Below are positions 62,901 to 64,000 of a stretch of 64,000 nucleotides of DNA, piece by piece (the first letter of the stretch is position 1; every line of letters starts with the position of its first letter). This stretch comes from Undaria pinnatifida (lineage: Eukaryota > Sar > Phaeophyceae > Laminariales > Alariaceae). The notes beneath the pieces were generated by a model. The model did not search any database and was not told where the DNA came from. It saw only the letters and a program-made list of their open reading frames with translations. The translations under genes and the position numbers were made by a program. The stretch spans positions 13,241,507 to 13,305,506 of the forward strand of contig JABAKD010000016.1 of assembly GCA_012845835.1 (NCBI GenBank), read 5' to 3'.

Positions 62901-63178
62901 ATGTTCTGTAAGTCCCCGCGATCGTCACGAGATCACGCCGTTGTTCGGTCTTAGCGTTATGACTAGTAAACGCTGGAGTGCCACAGTCGGCCCCTGGTTG
63001 GCTGTTGGCTAATCGCCAGTTTGCAACAAACACTTTCATATCTGCAGGTGTTTCGCGCAACCCCTGTTCGGGTGTTCACTGGGCACACGAGCGACGTGGT
63101 GGACCTCAGCTGGAGCCACTCCGACTTCTTGTGCTCTGCCAGCATCGACGGCACTGTCATGCTGTGGCACCCACTTAG
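50517..63178 (+). CDS. WDR44-like WD40 protein (5' part; 3' end beyond window)
   Basis: Animal WDR44 is a Rab11-binding WD40 protein of endosomal recycling; the algal role is inferred. Exons in order: 50517-50930 or 50934 (first ATG; acidic TDSEGTVFFEAHEEIPW resembles the SDTEEFYDAPEDV start of WDR44), 59865 to about 60346 (Ser/Glu/Gly-rich, then KRNSFRRAFDKAR), about 61454-61819 (Gly/Arg-rich, ends MVQCLRYHE), 62082-62555 (blade 1, GPIWTLKFNHHG, then a long acidic insertion) and 63048-63178 (blade 2, GHTSDVVDLSWSHSDFLC and DGTVMLWH). The phases of the last three junctions agree. Linking the first exon across an 8.9 kb intron is less certain; the donor at 50934 gives a matching phase. Remaining blades must lie to the right. 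Confidence 0.72.
51768..51820 (+). repeat. Short tandem duplication
   Basis: TAGACTGCAGCTGTAGGATT occurs twice in direct succession. Confidence 0.9.
52318..52362 (+). repeat. 13 bp tandem repeat
   Basis: CGTACCATGCCTT-type unit, three copies. Confidence 0.88.
52808..52985 (+). repeat. About 100 bp tandem duplication
   Basis: CTTTTTCGGGCAAAGGCGGG and CTCTTTCGGGCAAAGCGGGG each begin a block that continues GATCGATCGT and GTACCWNGTACCA. Confidence 0.75.
53758..53874 (+). repeat. F repeat, copy 2
   Basis: CATCTACATCCAGCACAACC, TGTCCGTGCTGATGCCTCC and AGAGAGACGAGGTCTGAGGT followed by TTTCGACACAGATA. Confidence 0.72.
54112..54160. repeat. Dispersed GC-rich hairpin, copy 3
   Basis: GGCGCTTCGCTCCGC, then GGGCGGC, loop AATC, GCCGCCC, then CTACGCTCGCTCAG. 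Confidence 0.6.
54410..54850. repeat. Diverged array rich in AACCGTxxAAACCGC
   Basis: AAACCGCGGTTT, AACCGTAGAAAACCGC and ACCGTACAACGCCG recur irregularly. It may be the diverged, inverted partner of the array that follows. Confidence 0.45.
54915..55250 (+). repeat. 36 bp minisatellite (CTACGGTGCGGTTCGGTGCG)
   Basis: About nine units of 33-40 bp with a core GTGCGGTTTTCAGATATT. It ends in an inverted AACCGCACCGAACCG. Confidence 0.82.
55690..55792 (+). repeat. F repeat, copy 3
   Basis: ACATCTGGCGCAACCAGTGT, CCGTGCCGATGGCTCC, AGAGAGACGAGCTCTGTGGT and ACTACGACGCAGAAATA. Confidence 0.7.
56385..56472 (-). repeat. F repeat, copy 4 (inverted)
   Basis: On the minus strand: CATCTGGCACAGCCAGAGTC, CGTGCTGATGCCTCCCAGAG and ATATGTGGTCACAAACTAC. 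Confidence 0.65.
57010..57088 (+). repeat. Repeat D fragment, left part
   Basis: GGCTCTTCTCC, CCCACTACGGTACGCACC and TTCATTTTTTCG match D1 near 32170-32230. The match continues at 58112 after the interposed element. Confidence 0.6.
57089..58111. mobile_element. About 1 kb element with short inverted ends, inserted in a D fragment
   Basis: The left end GAGTGTTTGCGTT and the right end AACGCAAACACTC are exact inverted repeats; similarity extends weakly inward (AAAGAATTC / AAAAAGTTC). D sequence resumes on both sides, which defines the insertion. The interior is partly GC-rich with CTG tracts at 57605-57635 and 57787-57815 and no transposase. The target duplication is not clear. Confidence 0.6.
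57600..57860. repeat. CTG/CAG trinucleotide tracts
   Basis: Two tracts of about seven CTG units, plus imperfect GCAGCAGCTGCTGCTGC sequence. Confidence 0.85.
58112..58195 (+). repeat. Repeat D fragment, right part
   Basis: CAATTCAGCGCTTTCTTCCC, TCTCGTCGAATTGTGCTTAC and CCACGATGACGAAGCGCTCT follow the order in D1 and D2. Confidence 0.6.
58235..58625. repeat. Cluster of four R250 copies, head-to-head and nested
   Basis: One minus-strand copy (58240-58345) faces a plus-strand copy (58367-58492). Two further plus-strand copies follow, one of which (from about 58533) is inserted inside another (58497-58532) after GAGATCGAA. Confidence 0.75.
58630..59860. other. No gene seen
   Basis: A/T-rich sequence with GTCAGCAAGTCGAT- and GTCGGCAAATCG-like repeats at 58750-58860. 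Small frames only. Confidence 0.4.
59865..60346 (+). CDS. WDR44-like gene, disordered acidic exon
   Basis: Follows the acceptor CCCTGCAG. Rich in Ser, Glu, Asp and Gly (HSSSRSDSMEDVEGIGDDSS) and ends with a basic KRNSFRRAFDKARW. No domain. A donor with GTGGGT lies four bases earlier. Confidence 0.6.
60347..61453 (+). other. Intron of the WDR44-like gene
   Basis: A GACCCG/GACCCGTC-rich stretch occurs at 61300-61370. No shared repeat recognised. Confidence 0.5.
61454..61819 (+). CDS. WDR44-like gene, exon leading into the propeller
   Basis: The left border is approximate (acceptors at AACCAG or CTCAAG, both phase 0). It ends SGWRSLHMVQCLRYHE at the donor GAG|GTGCGA. Joined to the next exon it gives CLRYHE-GPIWTLKF, which matches the start of blade 1 in the family. 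Confidence 0.65.
62082..62555 (+). CDS. WDR44-like gene, WD40 blade 1 exon
   Basis: 158 codons, phase 0 at both ends, donor GAG|GTGAGG. GPIWTLKFNHHGTRMATGGQ then VVVWDL is a clear WD repeat. The rest is a Ser/Thr/Asp-rich insertion with DVSRSTTDVSRSTADVSRSS repeats, in the place where WDR44 also has a long insertion. Confidence 0.85.
63048..63178 (+). CDS. WDR44-like gene, WD40 blade 2 exon
   Basis: Begins after ATCTGCAG with VFRATPVRVFTGHTSDVVDL and ends at the donor CTTAG|GTGCGT in phase 2. DLSWSHSDFLCSASIDG and TVMLWHPL complete the repeat. Confidence 0.85.
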
Positions 63179-64000
63179 GTGCGTAACCCCTGTCCCCCAC
63201 CTCACCCCACCCCGCCCTAACCCAATTTTGAGGATAGCTCGTGCACGAGGTTTGCTTTAATCGTGTTCGACGAATCTCGCAGACTATAGTTGATCTCCCT
63301 AGTTGCAACATGTTGGTTTAGGCTATACCATCCGTCTCCCTGGGTTCGCTATGTTGGGCATAGAATAGTTCGGTGTTACTTGCCGGGTTACTTGCCGGGT
63401 GGCTATTTTCTCACTGAATTTCAATTGCTTTCCCCCTTTTCTACTTGCGACACCCCCGGGATTTCAAGCCAACCACATCCCGAAGGAGAATCTTGTATTG
63501 AGTATAGCATGGATCTCCCTGGGCTCACCATGTTGGTTATGCAGGCTGTAGCATTATGTAGGTCGTAGCATTGATCTCCTTGGGTTCACCATGTGGTGAT
63601 CGGGGGACATCCGGGATACATCCCCGGGTTTCCTAATATCTGAATTTGCATGTTCTTGGTGAAACAGGTACTGCTTGCTCTGAGATAATCGTGCACAAGA
63701 GTCAGTTTGCGGTCGATCGGTCTCCCCGCGGCTGCGGGTCGGCTAATTCTTCATGGTCTGTTTTGTGTTTCTGTCCCTCAGATCTGGGTCAGATCTAGCT
63801 GCGGGTAAACAGTAAATACACGTTTATTCTCTGGTGTCAACTCTCCTGTATTGGGAGACCATGTCACTCAGGTGCCCTAGCAGTGCTGGCCCTGGTTGGA
63901 GTTTGATCAAGCCGATCAGTCCTAATAGCCATGTAAGCTATGTAGTTTGTAGCGTAGATCGCCGTGGATTCAATATGTTTTTTATATTGCACTACCCACT
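63179..64000 (+). other. WDR44-like gene, intron running off the window
   Basis: Contains repeated phrases (GATCTCCYTGGGYTCRCCAT near 63510 and 63575; CTTGCCGGGT twice near 63379). The next WD40 exon was not found. Confidence 0.45.

Overview
The window looks like nuclear DNA of a large, repeat-rich and intron-rich protist genome. My best guess is a heterokont alga, most likely a brown alga. That guess rests on the gene style (short GC-rich exons separated by kilobase introns full of repeats), the kinds of non-LTR retrotransposon present, and a nuclear ferredoxin-like gene. It is an inference. I see no rRNA, no intact tRNA gene, no CRISPR array and no bacterial operon.

Three host genes can be rebuilt exon by exon, although their exons are mostly too short to stand out as long reading frames. 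(1) 3571-4648 (+): the last two exons of a [2Fe-2S] ferredoxin-like protein with a CX4CX2CX11C cluster motif. (2) 8954-18793 (-): RMI1, the OB-fold subunit of the RecQ/topoisomerase III/RMI dissolvasome. At least seven exons are visible, from the N-terminal helical domain to the C-terminal OB fold. Two copies of one LINE family lie in its introns in the sense direction. (3) 50517 to beyond 63178 (+): a WDR44-like WD40 protein. It has an acidic N-terminal exon, disordered middle exons, and blades 1 and 2 of the propeller; the rest lies beyond the window. The first intron would be about 8.9 kb and is packed with repeats.

The rest is mobile and repetitive DNA. 1-823, 29211-31215 and 33493-35465 are three copies of an element that ends in a strong hairpin ten bases from its edge and carries a diverged 170-185 bp satellite array inside. 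This resembles non-autonomous Helitron/Helentron (HINE/DINE-like) elements. Two of the copies alternate with a second 1.4 kb repeat (called D here). A roughly 250 bp repeat (R250) is scattered across the window and repeatedly inserts into itself. Several SINE-like families are present: one with a terminal hairpin and poly-A tail, one with a tRNA-like head, and one ending in (AAC)n. 39.1-48.7 kb holds a decayed R2-type non-LTR element with a reverse transcriptase, a Cys-His finger and a PD-(D/E)XK-type endonuclease. It is preceded by an unusually long, internally repetitive Arg/Ser/Pro-rich reading frame. Minisatellites, a pentanucleotide satellite with a regular 10 bp palindrome, a foldback element, a small TIR element and a fresh 228 bp tandem duplication fill much of what remains.

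The host genes do not form a pathway together; they are neighbours in a gene-poor, repeat-dense stretch. No single undescribed defence or biosynthetic system is visible. The most interesting material is the hairpin-plus-satellite element family and the unusual architecture of the endonuclease-bearing retroelement.
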